The notes beneath the pieces were generated by a model. The model saw only the letters and a program-made list of their open reading frames with translations. It did no database searches and was not told the DNA's origin. DNA of 64,000 nucleotides from Dysgonomonas sp. PH5-45 (GTDB lineage Bacteria; Bacteroidota; Bacteroidia; Bacteroidales; Dysgonomonadaceae), in NCBI RefSeq assembly GCF_029893235.1, contig NZ_JARXWE010000005.1:1-64000 (forward strand), given 5' to 3'. Both the position numbers and the translations under genes were made by a program. This document shows positions 36,359 through 44,882 of this stretch, in pieces (within the stretch, counting starts at the first letter, position 1; each line of letters starts with the position of its first letter).

Positions 36359-38419
36359 ATGATTATAAACAACCGTGAATTAAGTTGGCTCACGTTCAAC
36401 GACAGAGTGCTTCAGGAAGCACAAGACATGAATGTGCCCTTGCTGGAAAGGCTTCGCTTTCTGGGGATTTTCTCTAACAATCACGATCAGTTTGTTAAGG
36501 TACGTGTAGCAAATGTTGTGCGTCAGGCACGAACAAAAGGAAAACTGTCTGTAAAAAACACAGACAACTTTTTGCCCAAAGAATTGCTGCAAAAAATAAA
36601 CGAACACACCAAAAACGCCCAATCTATATTCATAGACACATACTACAATGTTTTGTCTGAAATGGAAAAGCAAGGCATTTATGTGGTGAACGAAACACAG
36701 CTCAACAATAAGCAAATAAAGTTTTGCCGTGAGTATTTTTCTAACATCATCAGTCCTCGCTTGGTTTTGCTCATTATCCGTAAATCCATACAACTGCCTT
36801 TTCTCAAAGACGACAATGTGTATCATGCCGTTAAAATGAGTTCGGGCAAAACCGACGGCAACAAATACGCAATCATACAGATACCTGTCAGTTCTGCCTG
36901 TCCGCGTTTTGTTGTACTGCCATCGAAAAAGAATAAAAACAAAATCATCTTTATTGACGACATCATCCGCTTGTGTCTGGACGAAATATTCTTTATGTTC
37001 TCCTACAAGGAAATATCGGCCTATGCCTTCAAAATCATGCGTGATGCCCAATTGACATTCAACGACGATATATCAAAAAGCATCATTGATAAAATGAAAG
37101 AAGGCTTGGAAGATCGTTTACACGGACAACCTATACGCCTGATCTACGATAAGGAGATGCCGCAAGATTTATTCTCCATCATTGCCACCAAACTGAAGTT
37201 AGCCGACAGCAAGTACCTCGAAGCAGGCGACCGCTACCATATGTTGAAAGATTTGATGAGATTTCCCAAAGTGCGCCCTTCGCTCGAATACTGCAACCCT
37301 ACTCCACTCACCCACCCCGACATAAAACCTTTTTCGAGCATACTGAAAGTTATTGAGAAAAAAGATATATTGCTCAATTATCCATACCATACATTCAATC
37401 ACTTTCTCGATTTTCTGCGCGAAGCAGCTATCGACCCCAAGGTGAAAAGCATATATATAACCCTTTACCGTACTGCCGAACGGTCGAAAGTAATACGTAC
37501 CCTCATCAATGCCGCAAAAAATGGTAAGGAAGTAGTGGTATTGGTTGAGCTGACAGCCCGTTTTGACGAAGAGCAGAATATAGAAAGCACCGATATGTTA
37601 CAAAAAAGAGGTGTAAAGGTTATCCATGGCATAAACGGCATAAAAGTACATAGCAAACTGGTACTTGTGGAACGTAAGGAAGGAAGCGCAACAAAAGGTT
37701 ATGCGTACATCGGCACAGGAAACTTCAACGAATCGTCGGCACAGATATATAGCGATCTCGGCCTGTTTACCGCCAACCAACATATAGTAAACGACGCGCG
37801 TGCTATATTCGACTTTTTCCGGAATACCCACAAACGTTTCGTTTGCAAGAAACTGCTTGTATCGCCCTACCATATGCGCTCCCAATTAAAAGACCTTATA
37901 GACCAAGAAATAAGCAATGCCCGCCGGAACAAACCGGCTTCGATATGTGCCAAACTGAACAACTTGACCGACGAAACCATGATAAAACATCTTTACAAGG
38001 CCAGTCAGGCAGGAGTAAAGATTAGGCTTATTGTGCGGAGTGCCTGCTGTTTGCAACCACAGGTAAAAGGACTGAGCGAAAATATAGAAGTAATAAGTAT
38101 TGTAGATAAGTATCTGGAACATTCGCGCCTCGCCATTTTTCATAACAACGGCAAAGAACAGGTATATATAATGAGTGCCGATTGGATGCCTCGCAACCTT
38201 GATAGGCGTGTAGAAGTGGGAACACCCATCTTCGATGACAAAATACGCCAAACAATAAAAGATATTTTTGAAATACAGTGGGCCGATAATGTTAAGGCTC
38301 GCAACCTAACTGTATTTGGCAATAACAATTATGTACATAGGGAATATAATACTAAGATACGGCGCTCTCAAACCGAACTGTACGAGTATTATCGCCTCAA
38401 AACAGAAATAAAAAAATGA
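36359..38419 (+). CDS. ppk: Polyphosphate kinase 1
   Basis: A 686-residue PPK1 that polymerises the gamma phosphate of ATP into polyphosphate. The start at 36359 (MIINNRELSWLTFNDRVL) matches the family N-terminus; the ATG at 36290 adds 23 residues without similarity. The two active-site histidines are expected in IKVHSKL (autophosphorylated) and in YLEHSRLAIF, with GTGNFNESSAQIYSDLG and SADWMPRNLDRRVEVGTP beside them. The usual NLDEF motif after FLGIFSNN reads NHDQF here, an uncommon variant. Its stop overlaps the next gene (ATGA), which encodes the opposing exopolyphosphatase. Confidence 0.94.
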   Translation: MIINNRELSWLTFNDRVLQEAQDMNVPLLERLRFLGIFSNNHDQFVKVRVANVVRQARTKGKLSVKNTDNFLPKELLQKINEHTKNAQSIFIDTYYNVLSEMEKQGIYVVNETQLNNKQIKFCREYFSNIISPRLVLLIIRKSIQLPFLKDDNVYHAVKMSSGKTDGNKYAIIQIPVSSACPRFVVLPSKKNKNKIIFIDDIIRLCLDEIFFMFSYKEISAYAFKIMRDAQLTFNDDISKSIIDKMKEGLEDRLHGQPIRLIYDKEMPQDLFSIIATKLKLADSKYLEAGDRYHMLKDLMRFPKVRPSLEYCNPTPLTHPDIKPFSSILKVIEKKDILLNYPYHTFNHFLDFLREAAIDPKVKSIYITLYRTAERSKVIRTLINAAKNGKEVVVLVELTARFDEEQNIESTDMLQKRGVKVIHGINGIKVHSKLVLVERKEGSATKGYAYIGTGNFNESSAQIYSDLGLFTANQHIVNDARAIFDFFRNTHKRFVCKKLLVSPYHMRSQLKDLIDQEISNARRNKPASICAKLNNLTDETMIKHLYKASQAGVKIRLIVRSACCLQPQVKGLSENIEVISIVDKYLEHSRLAIFHNNGKEQVYIMSADWMPRNLDRRVEVGTPIFDDKIRQTIKDIFEIQWADNVKARNLTVFGNNNYVHREYNTKIRRSQTELYEYYRLKTEIKK

Positions 38420-39330
38420 ACACAAGCACATTTGCAGCCATAGATATAGGTTCGAACGCCGTTCGGTTACTTATAAATAACAAAGAAGAACTCCCCGAAA
38501 ACAGCGACTTTAAAAAAGTTGCTTACCTGCGTGTACCTATCCGCTTAGGCGAAGATGTTTTCACCTCAGGGTATATAAGCGACGAAAAATGTTCGCTGTT
38601 ATGTGAAACCATGAAAGGCTTTGCGCTTATTTTAAAAGCCTATAATGTTGACTATTACAGGGGATGTGCCACCAGTGCTATGCGTGATGCAAAGAATGGA
38701 GCAGAGGTAATAGATGCTATACACCAAAAATCCGGACTAAATATAGAAATAATCAGCGGTAGTGAAGAAGCTGACATCATTCACGAAGCCGGGGGCCTGC
38801 AAAAGTTTAAGACACTCAATCTGACAAAGAACCTGCTCTATATTGATGTAGGTGGTGGCAGCACAGAAGCATTAGCTTATAGCAGCGAAAAAAAAGTTGC
38901 CGGCTATTCTTTCCAGGTAGGTACGGTGCGAATGTTGGCTAATGCGGTACAAACCAATGTTTGCAGCAATTTTAAAGAAAAAATAACCGATATCTATAAT
39001 CAATACGGTCCCTTCAATATTATTGCCTCAGGCGGAAATATCAACAAAGTATATAAAATTCTGAAAAAACGGGAAGGAGAATCCATCAAGAAATCCGAAC
39101 TGGAAGAGCTTTATCAATCTTTAAGCAACATGACTTACGAAGAACGCATGCTCAATTATCAGCTTAACTCATATCGTGCCGATGTTATTATTCCCGCAAT
39201 CCATATTTTCCTTACTATTATACAAATATGCCAAGTAAGCGAAATATATGTACCTAAAATCGGCTTGGTAGATGGCATTATTCGTAGATTATACAAAATG
39301 GAACATCCCCGGTTAGAAAGTTTGGATTAA
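38416..39330 (+). CDS. ppx: Ppx/GppA-type exopolyphosphatase
   Basis: A 304-residue sugar-kinase/actin-fold phosphatase. It has the phosphate-1 loop AIDIGSNAVRLLI at the start, RGCATSAMRDAKNG near 77, a phosphate-2 loop LLYIDVGGGSTEALAYS near 138, and ASGGNINKVY near 213. It is the short form without a C-terminal HD domain. It hydrolyses polyphosphate ends and/or pppGpp. The ATGA overlap with ppk couples translation of the polyphosphate-making and -degrading enzymes. Confidence 0.92.
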   Translation: MNTSTFAAIDIGSNAVRLLINNKEELPENSDFKKVAYLRVPIRLGEDVFTSGYISDEKCSLLCETMKGFALILKAYNVDYYRGCATSAMRDAKNGAEVIDAIHQKSGLNIEIISGSEEADIIHEAGGLQKFKTLNLTKNLLYIDVGGGSTEALAYSSEKKVAGYSFQVGTVRMLANAVQTNVCSNFKEKITDIYNQYGPFNIIASGGNINKVYKILKKREGESIKKSELEELYQSLSNMTYEERMLNYQLNSYRADVIIPAIHIFLTIIQICQVSEIYVPKIGLVDGIIRRLYKMEHPRLESLD

Positions 39331-39341
39331 AGTAAGATAAG

Positions 39342-40103
39342 TCATCTTACAAATACATATTCATTTCCGTTCGACAGGCGTGGAGAGAAAGTATAGCCTT
39401 CGTAATCGAAAGCTTTTACCGACTCCGTATCTTCAATTCTATTAACCAGAACGAACCGTGCCAACAATCCACGGGCTTTTTTGGTGTGTACCACCACTTG
39501 CCTGTATCCGGAATCGGTTTGTTGCTTAAACACAGGGGTTATTATTTGCGAATGTTTCGATATAGTTTTAACGTCAATTGCTTTTGTATATTCGTCCGAC
39601 GCCAGATTCAGCCATACATTCCCATTCTCACCAAGGGCTTTACTCAAATATTGAGTAGTAGCCTCCCTCCAATAAGCATACAGGTTTTCTCCTGAACTAT
39701 TTCGCAGTTTTGCTTGCATCTCCAACCGATATGGCTTTATCGCATCTAACGGACGCAAAACGCCATACAAGCCCGACTGAATAAGCAATCGACTCTGAGC
39801 ATAATGCAAATCGGAGGCTGTCATGCTGCCTGCACCCAATCCCGAAAAAGCAATTCCGTTGTAAGCAAATACCGCTTGTTTGCGGGGAGTACGTTCATCA
39901 TCAAAACCATGTATGTATTGGAAAACCTCAATAGCCTGAGTCGGATTTATCTTCATCAGCCTTTTTATTGCATCCATATCAAGCCGCATCAACAAGGTAT
40001 TCAGGTCCTCCGCTTTTTCTTGAAAAGGCGCAACTGTCAACTCTTGCATCAGGGCAGGAGTTCCGAAGTTCATCAATTTGGCAGGCGAAAGGGTTATTAT
40101 CAT
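39342..40103 (-). CDS. yaaA: YaaA family peroxide stress protein
   Basis: A 253-residue UPF0246/YaaA protein. The start at 40103 gives the typical MIITLSPAKLMNF. Further conserved blocks are AVFAYNGIAFSGLGAGSMT near 85, RLLIQSGLYGVLRPLDAIKPYRLEM near 115, and WLNLASDEYTKAID near 165. E. coli YaaA limits free iron and DNA damage under H2O2; the C-terminal helix-hairpin-helix part binds DNA. It converges with ppx and seems to be a single-gene unit. Confidence 0.93.
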   Translation of the reverse strand: MIITLSPAKLMNFGTPALMQELTVAPFQEKAEDLNTLLMRLDMDAIKRLMKINPTQAIEVFQYIHGFDDERTPRKQAVFAYNGIAFSGLGAGSMTASDLHYAQSRLLIQSGLYGVLRPLDAIKPYRLEMQAKLRNSSGENLYAYWREATTQYLSKALGENGNVWLNLASDEYTKAIDVKTISKHSQIITPVFKQQTDSGYRQVVVHTKKARGLLARFVLVNRIEDTESVKAFDYEGYTFSPRLSNGNEYVFVR

Positions 40104-40154
40104 AAAGCCATCAGATATTCTATAGACTCCAAAAATACACAAAAAGCCCTGCGG

Positions 40155-40790
40155 TTAATCATAAAACAGTCTGTATTTCAAGAGTAAACCTTCTTTCGGA
40201 CTAATATTAAGCGGTGCATATTGACATGTATTGCAATGCCCCTTTACAAACGAATAGTTTACCTTCTTACTTGTACCTAACGTTATATTAAAGTCCTCAA
40301 CAGGCGAAGTTCCCCGTTTTTCAACAAACTCTACTCCAATAAAAAAAGAAGAAAGGTTTCCTACAAAAGCAGGAGCTTCCGAGAAATCACAATAGACCCG
40401 TTGCCCTACTTTTTTTGTCACAAAGTAATCGTAACCTCGGTACAAAACAGTATTCCCGGGCTTGTTATTCACCGAATTAACTATAATAGGTCTAAGATAG
40501 AACCCTTCGTTCTTTGAGTCGCTCCATTTATTATTAAAGAAAAATTCTATTCCTTTTACATATTGGGCATTTTTTGTAGGTGTTACCAATGAAATTACCG
40601 AAGCAAATCCTTTACACGAAGTTTTAACTTCTTTCTTTATATTAGATTTCAATATCTTTGCTTTCGTAGGATATATAATAACCTCATCTAATATAATAAC
40701 TTTTTCTGCTGCTTCATCTTGTGCGTAAACCATACTAAAGGAATAGCATAAGCAAAAAACAAGTAGGATGGTTTTCTTTAAAATATTCAT
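40155..40790 (-). CDS. Exported protein of unknown function
   Basis: A 211-residue protein with a signal peptide (cleavage after VYAQ, about residue 24). The mature N-terminus carries ILDEVIIYPTKAK, which resembles the short plug/linker sequence (LDEVVV) found after carboxypeptidase-regulatory-like domains in Bacteroidota. The rest is beta-rich with three cysteines (CKGFA, CDFSEA, CNTC region), and I do not recognise a family. The YKGIEFFFNN-type strand and the RPIIVNSVN stretch suggest a surface-exposed beta-sandwich. It is isolated between yaaA and the PycB-like gene. Confidence 0.6.
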   Translation of the reverse strand: MNILKKTILLVFCLCYSFSMVYAQDEAAEKVIILDEVIIYPTKAKILKSNIKKEVKTSCKGFASVISLVTPTKNAQYVKGIEFFFNNKWSDSKNEGFYLRPIIVNSVNNKPGNTVLYRGYDYFVTKKVGQRVYCDFSEAPAFVGNLSSFFIGVEFVEKRGTSPVEDFNITLGTSKKVNYSFVKGHCNTCQYAPLNISPKEGLLLKYRLFYD

Positions 40791-40944
40791 TTCTTCTAAT
40801 TCACTTTATGGTATTATCATTACTTTTTCCAAGTAATAAATTTTTATTGATATCGCCAAATATTTATTTCCTTAAATAATAATGTGACTTATATGCTTAC
40901 ATTGCATCAAATATATACCAGAAAATCAAACTGTTAAAACAGCA

Positions 40945-40979
40945 GAAAGCCCTGCGGTTGCAACAACCACAGGGCTTTC
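40945..40979 (-). terminator. Terminator of the PycB-like gene
   Basis: GAAAGCCCTGCGGTTG (40945-40960) pairs with CAACCACAGGGCTTTC (40964-40979) with one mismatch. On the reverse strand the run after it is a modest TTTTA. Confidence 0.75.
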
Positions 40980-41002
40980 TTATTTGAAAATAATATTGTC
41001 TT

Positions 41003-42784
41003 TTAGTTGATATAAGCCAATACTTGGTTTTTCTGTACTTTATCGCCTTGTTTAGTTTCGATTTGTACAATCTTACCAGAAGTCAATGCTTTAACTTCTT
41101 CAATACCATAATATGTTTGAACGAAGCACACTACATCACCTTCTTTTACTGTTGTACCTACAACAGGTGCTGTTGAAACATCGTCAACATCAACTTGCCA
41201 AAGAACCTGTCCGCTAACTGTTGCCTGCAATGGTTTAGCATCCGGATACTTAGCCTGGATAGCTTCCGCGTCGAAACGAGGAACTTCAACCACCTCGCGT
41301 GTAACAACGATTGGCGCACCGGCTTTAGCTCTTGCAGCCTCAACTTCTTTGTTGAAACGTTCTTTTGCAAGACCCGATTTATAGTCACGGTATTGACGGT
41401 CGTGCATAGCAAGTTCGAACAATTCTTCATCGTCCTGACCATAATCCCAACCGTTTTCGTCCATTTCTTTGCGGTATTTATCCAATTCGTCAGGATACTC
41501 GTCTTGAGGATTTCCTGTATAGAATTCCATTCCTTTCGATTTAGCCAATTCAACGATTTCGTCGTCCAATTTGCCAGGAAGTTTACCAGCTTTACCAAGA
41601 ATCATACCCCAACTGTCTTTGTCGATGTTAGAGAAACGAGGTTGACCTTGAGCCATTGCAAAGATATTCATCAACGCGATGTTCTTAACATATTGGCTGA
41701 ATGGTGTTACCAATGGAGGATAACCAAGTTTAGGCCATACATATTCTACTTCTTGGAATAGTTGAACCACAAGGTCGTTGAGCGACACTTCCGATTTACC
41801 ATTATTACGAAGAGCCATGTTGATAGCAGGGTGCATAGTGCGCAAGTCGGCCATCATAGAACCCATCATACCACCAGGAAGACCACAACCTACAAGAAGC
41901 GAATTCATTTGCTTGTTAGATGGGTCGATAAAATATCCCAAGAAATCGTCGATGAAAGATTGTGTTAAAGCACGAGCTTCCATATAGGCATTCATATTGA
42001 TTTCAGGAACAGAGAAACCTGCGTCCTTCAACATTGCCTGTATTGTGATAACATCGGGATGAATCATACCCCACGATAGAGGGTCGATAGCTGTATCCAG
42101 ATAATCGGCTCCGGCTTTTGCTACTTCCAACATAGAAGCAACAGAGAATCCCGGACCTGTATGACCGTGATATTCAATAGGAATATTTGGGTGACGGTCT
42201 TTAAGGGCTTTTGTTAGTTTACCCAAGAATGCAGGACGACCAACACCGGCCATGTCTTTCAAACAAAACTCATCGGCACCGAAGTCTACTAACTTATCGG
42301 CCAAGTCAACATAATAGTCTACTGTATGAACAGGAGAACTAGTGATACAAAGAGCAGTTTGTGAAATCATTCCTGCTTCTTTGGCATATTTTACAGAAAG
42401 TTCAAGGTTACGAGGGTCATTCAATCCGCAGAAAGAACGAGATATATTTGTACCCTGAGCACATTTTACTTTAAACATTAATTGGCGTACATCCTTTGGT
42501 ACAGGATACATACGCAAGGCATTAAGACCACGTTCCAACATATGAGTTTGGATACCCACTTTGTTGAAAGGCGCTGTCCATTCGCGAACCGCTTTATTTG
42601 GGTTCTCGCCATACATAAGGTTAACCTGCTCAAAAGCACCACCATTGGTTTCTACACGAGCAAAGCAGCCCATATCGATGATAACGGGTGCGATTTGTGT
42701 CAATTGGTCTACACGGGGCTGGTATTTACCAGAAGATTGCCACATGTCCCGATAGACAAGACTAAATTTGATTTCTCTTCCCAT
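41003..42784 (-). CDS. PycB/OadA-like carboxyltransferase with a non-biotinylated carrier domain
   Basis: A 593-residue protein. Residues 1-280 form the HMGL-like TIM barrel, with FSLVYRDMWQSSGKYQ, the likely carbamylated Lys in CLKDMAG near 181 and a metal site in EYHGHTGPGFS near 205. Residues 280-470 are the conserved carboxylase (PYC_OADA) region. The C-terminal biotinyl-like domain (about 520-593) lacks the AMKM motif: the matching segment reads VQTYYGIEEVKAL, with Tyr559 in place of Lys. This is seen directly in the sequence. It therefore cannot carry biotin in the usual way and probably relies on the separate carrier at 33303-33716. It is a single gene, with a terminator after it. Confidence 0.9.
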   Translation of the reverse strand: MGREIKFSLVYRDMWQSSGKYQPRVDQLTQIAPVIIDMGCFARVETNGGAFEQVNLMYGENPNKAVREWTAPFNKVGIQTHMLERGLNALRMYPVPKDVRQLMFKVKCAQGTNISRSFCGLNDPRNLELSVKYAKEAGMISQTALCITSSPVHTVDYYVDLADKLVDFGADEFCLKDMAGVGRPAFLGKLTKALKDRHPNIPIEYHGHTGPGFSVASMLEVAKAGADYLDTAIDPLSWGMIHPDVITIQAMLKDAGFSVPEINMNAYMEARALTQSFIDDFLGYFIDPSNKQMNSLLVGCGLPGGMMGSMMADLRTMHPAINMALRNNGKSEVSLNDLVVQLFQEVEYVWPKLGYPPLVTPFSQYVKNIALMNIFAMAQGQPRFSNIDKDSWGMILGKAGKLPGKLDDEIVELAKSKGMEFYTGNPQDEYPDELDKYRKEMDENGWDYGQDDEELFELAMHDRQYRDYKSGLAKERFNKEVEAARAKAGAPIVVTREVVEVPRFDAEAIQAKYPDAKPLQATVSGQVLWQVDVDDVSTAPVVGTTVKEGDVVCFVQTYYGIEEVKALTSGKIVQIETKQGDKVQKNQVLAYIN

Positions 42785-42846
42785 AATATTTTTCTATATT
42801 GTTTTTATTAGATTTTAAACACGGATATCAACATAAAGTTCTCTCT

Positions 42847-42877
42847 AAACTATTACCGACTGTGCCAATAATAGTTT
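42847..42877 (-). promoter_or_regulatory. Hairpin in the leader of the PycB-like gene
   Basis: Perfect 9-bp inverted repeat AAACTATTA / TAATAGTTT around a 13-base loop, between the likely -7 box (42894-42901) and the start codon at 42784. It would form in the transcript leader. Confidence 0.35.
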
Positions 42878-43079
42878 CATTTCTAAAATCCCACAAATTT
42901 AGGATTTTCATTTCAATTAATCTCCATAAAAAAGACTTATAAAATGTCAATTTGCTATAAAACATTTAGACAATGCAAAAATTGCACAAAGAGAAAAGAA
43001 ATGAGCAATCAGTAAAATTTATATCAATCTTTCTTTTTGATATTTTTCGCAAAATTATTTAAACATTATAATACACAAA

Positions 43080-43109
43080 AAGCGATCCATTAAAAAAAAT
43101 AGACCGCTT
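43080..43109 (-). terminator. Probable terminator after dnaA
   Basis: On the reverse strand AAGCGGTC pairs with GATCGCTT (one wobble) around a 14-base loop of mostly T, followed by TTTTTG. Weak by stem length but well placed. Confidence 0.45.
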
Positions 43110-43135
43110 AACTTATAATTAAGTTGTTTTTACCA

Positions 43136-44539
43136 CTATCGTTTCAATATTTTTTCTATTTCTTCAACTTCGTCCCGGAACGATTTGTCGACCTCTATCT
43201 GGTCTTTCACTGTCCGGCAGGCATGAAGCACGGTTGCATGGTTTTTCTTACCTATCACAGAACCTATCTGAGCCAACGAAAGGTCGGTATATTGTTTCGT
43301 CAGGTACATAGCCACTTGCCGCGCCTGAACAATCTCCCGCTTACGGGATGCTGTATGTATCAGTTCCTTCTTTATATTAAAATAATTGCATACCGCTTCC
43401 GAAATATCGTATGCCGTAAGGCTTTTCTTTTCCGATTTTTTGATAGCCTGCCCTATTACACGTTTTGCCAACGACAAGTCAACATCCCGGTTATAGATAA
43501 CAGAATGTGCCATAAGCGAAACGATTACCCCCTCAAGGTCACGAATATTATCGACAACATTCTCGGCAACATATTCAATAACATCATCCGATATAGACAA
43601 GCCGTCTTGCAACACTTTGCTCTGCAATAGCTTTATGCGAAGATCGTAATCGGGAGCTTCCAAACGGGTTGTCAATCCCCAGCGGAAACGAGTCAGCAAG
43701 CGTTCTTCAACCCCAAGCAGCTCCGAAGGACATCTGTCGGATGTAAGAATCAATTGCTTATTGTTTTGATGCAAATGGTTGAATATATGGAAAAAAGTAT
43801 TCTGGGTTTTTTCCAATCCCGATAGTTCATGGATATCGTCAATTATAAGTACATCTATGCCCTGATAGAAATTGATAAAATCGTTTACCGTATTGAATCT
43901 CGTGGCATCGGTGTACTGTATTTTGAACAAATGCGCAGAAACGTACAAAACACGTTTTTCGGGATATAGTTCTTTTATCTTTACCCCGATAGCATGGCAA
44001 AGATGGGTTTTGCCAACACCACATACTCCATGTACAAACAAGGGGCTGAAAGCCGTTTTTCCGGGATTTTTAGCAACTGTTTCGCCAGCCGTACGAGCTA
44101 ATTTGTTGCTAACTCCTTCAAAAAAATTATCGAAAGTATATTTAGGATTTAACTGGGAGTCGAAATCGGCAGGAACAGCAACATTCTGAAAAGGACTGGC
44201 CACCTTGCCCGCCACTTTAGACCGCGAAACATCTACTCCGGTCGACTTTGCCTCTCCCCGGTAGTCTACATGTGTATTGGAAGTATTCTCTACCAAGATA
44301 CGATAATTAAGCACCGCTTTTTCACCTATCTCCCGGTGAAGGGTCATTCGTAGCAAATCGATGAATTTATCTTCAAGATATTCGTAGAAAAACTGACTCG
44401 GAACCTGAATAGTGAACACATTATCCTCGAACAATAATGGTACTATCGGAGCAAACCATGTGTTGAAAGTTACATCCGACACATTGTCTTTTATAACCTT
44501 CAAACAATTATTCCATAGTAATTCTACTTTGTTATTCAT
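43136..44539 (-). CDS. dnaA: Chromosomal replication initiator DnaA
   Basis: A 467-residue DnaA. Domain I (1-85) has ELLWNNCLKVIKDNV and TFNTWFAPI. A variable linker spans 90-135. The AAA+ domain begins with NPKYTFDNFFEGVSN and has Walker A GVCGVGKTH (171-179) and Walker B VLIIDDIHEL near 232. Sensor and arginine-finger segments lie at RFRWGLTTRLEAPD. Domain IV (about 375-467) carries the DNA-binding signature KNHATVLHACRTV. It opens replication at oriC. No dnaN or gyrB is beside it in this window, and a clear cluster of DnaA boxes is not seen. Confidence 0.96.
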   Translation of the reverse strand: MNNKVELLWNNCLKVIKDNVSDVTFNTWFAPIVPLLFEDNVFTIQVPSQFFYEYLEDKFIDLLRMTLHREIGEKAVLNYRILVENTSNTHVDYRGEAKSTGVDVSRSKVAGKVASPFQNVAVPADFDSQLNPKYTFDNFFEGVSNKLARTAGETVAKNPGKTAFSPLFVHGVCGVGKTHLCHAIGVKIKELYPEKRVLYVSAHLFKIQYTDATRFNTVNDFINFYQGIDVLIIDDIHELSGLEKTQNTFFHIFNHLHQNNKQLILTSDRCPSELLGVEERLLTRFRWGLTTRLEAPDYDLRIKLLQSKVLQDGLSISDDVIEYVAENVVDNIRDLEGVIVSLMAHSVIYNRDVDLSLAKRVIGQAIKKSEKKSLTAYDISEAVCNYFNIKKELIHTASRKREIVQARQVAMYLTKQYTDLSLAQIGSVIGKKNHATVLHACRTVKDQIEVDKSFRDEVEEIEKILKR

Positions 44540-44882
44540 CGAGCCTTTTATTTTTATACACTTTGTTATTCTTTAAGAAGTATCCCTTTTCTGCTATACA
44601 AAATTTCAAAATATTTATTACAAAAACAAATCGTTTTTAATTTGCATTTTCGCAAACTACTATAACATTTTAGTAAACAAAGGGTTAAAACCTTATTAAA
44701 AAATACAAATAAAACACGCCATCAAACACCAATAAATAGCTGTCAAACAACAATATACACACAAACAACTCATTCTACCTATTACAAAAAAAATAAGGAG
44801 GCTATTGTAATAACCCCCCTATTTTTAGGCACTATATCGTTTTTTGTAAATTAATTGTTATTTATAATCGATCTAAATAACA
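44540..44882. other. Intergenic stretch upstream of dnaA
   Basis: AT-rich, with the terminator of the amidase-MCE operon at 44791-44824. Two near-matches to the DnaA box TTATNCACA are present: TTATACACT at 44554-44562 and ATATACACA at 44753-44761. This is not enough to call an origin. No consensus promoter was recognised. Confidence 0.5.
44784..44824 (-). terminator. Intrinsic terminator of the amidase-MCE operon
   Basis: On the reverse strand the 15-base arms (44824-44810 and 44805-44791) pair fully when three G-U wobbles are allowed, around a four-base loop, followed by a T run. The three mismatches on the plus strand all become wobbles in the reverse transcript, which supports that direction. 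Confidence 0.8.

Larger units (their letters stand above)
42785..43135. other. Intergenic stretch between the PycB-like gene and dnaA
   Basis: Holds the leader and promoter of the PycB-like gene and the terminator of dnaA (43080-43109). A CAAATTTA box (reverse TAAATTTG) at 42894-42901 is a likely -7 element. No gene seen. Confidence 0.6.

Noticed and set aside
44540-44882. oriC call upstream of dnaA
   Set aside because: Only two imperfect DnaA-box matches and no repeated AT-rich unwinding element that stands out from the local background.
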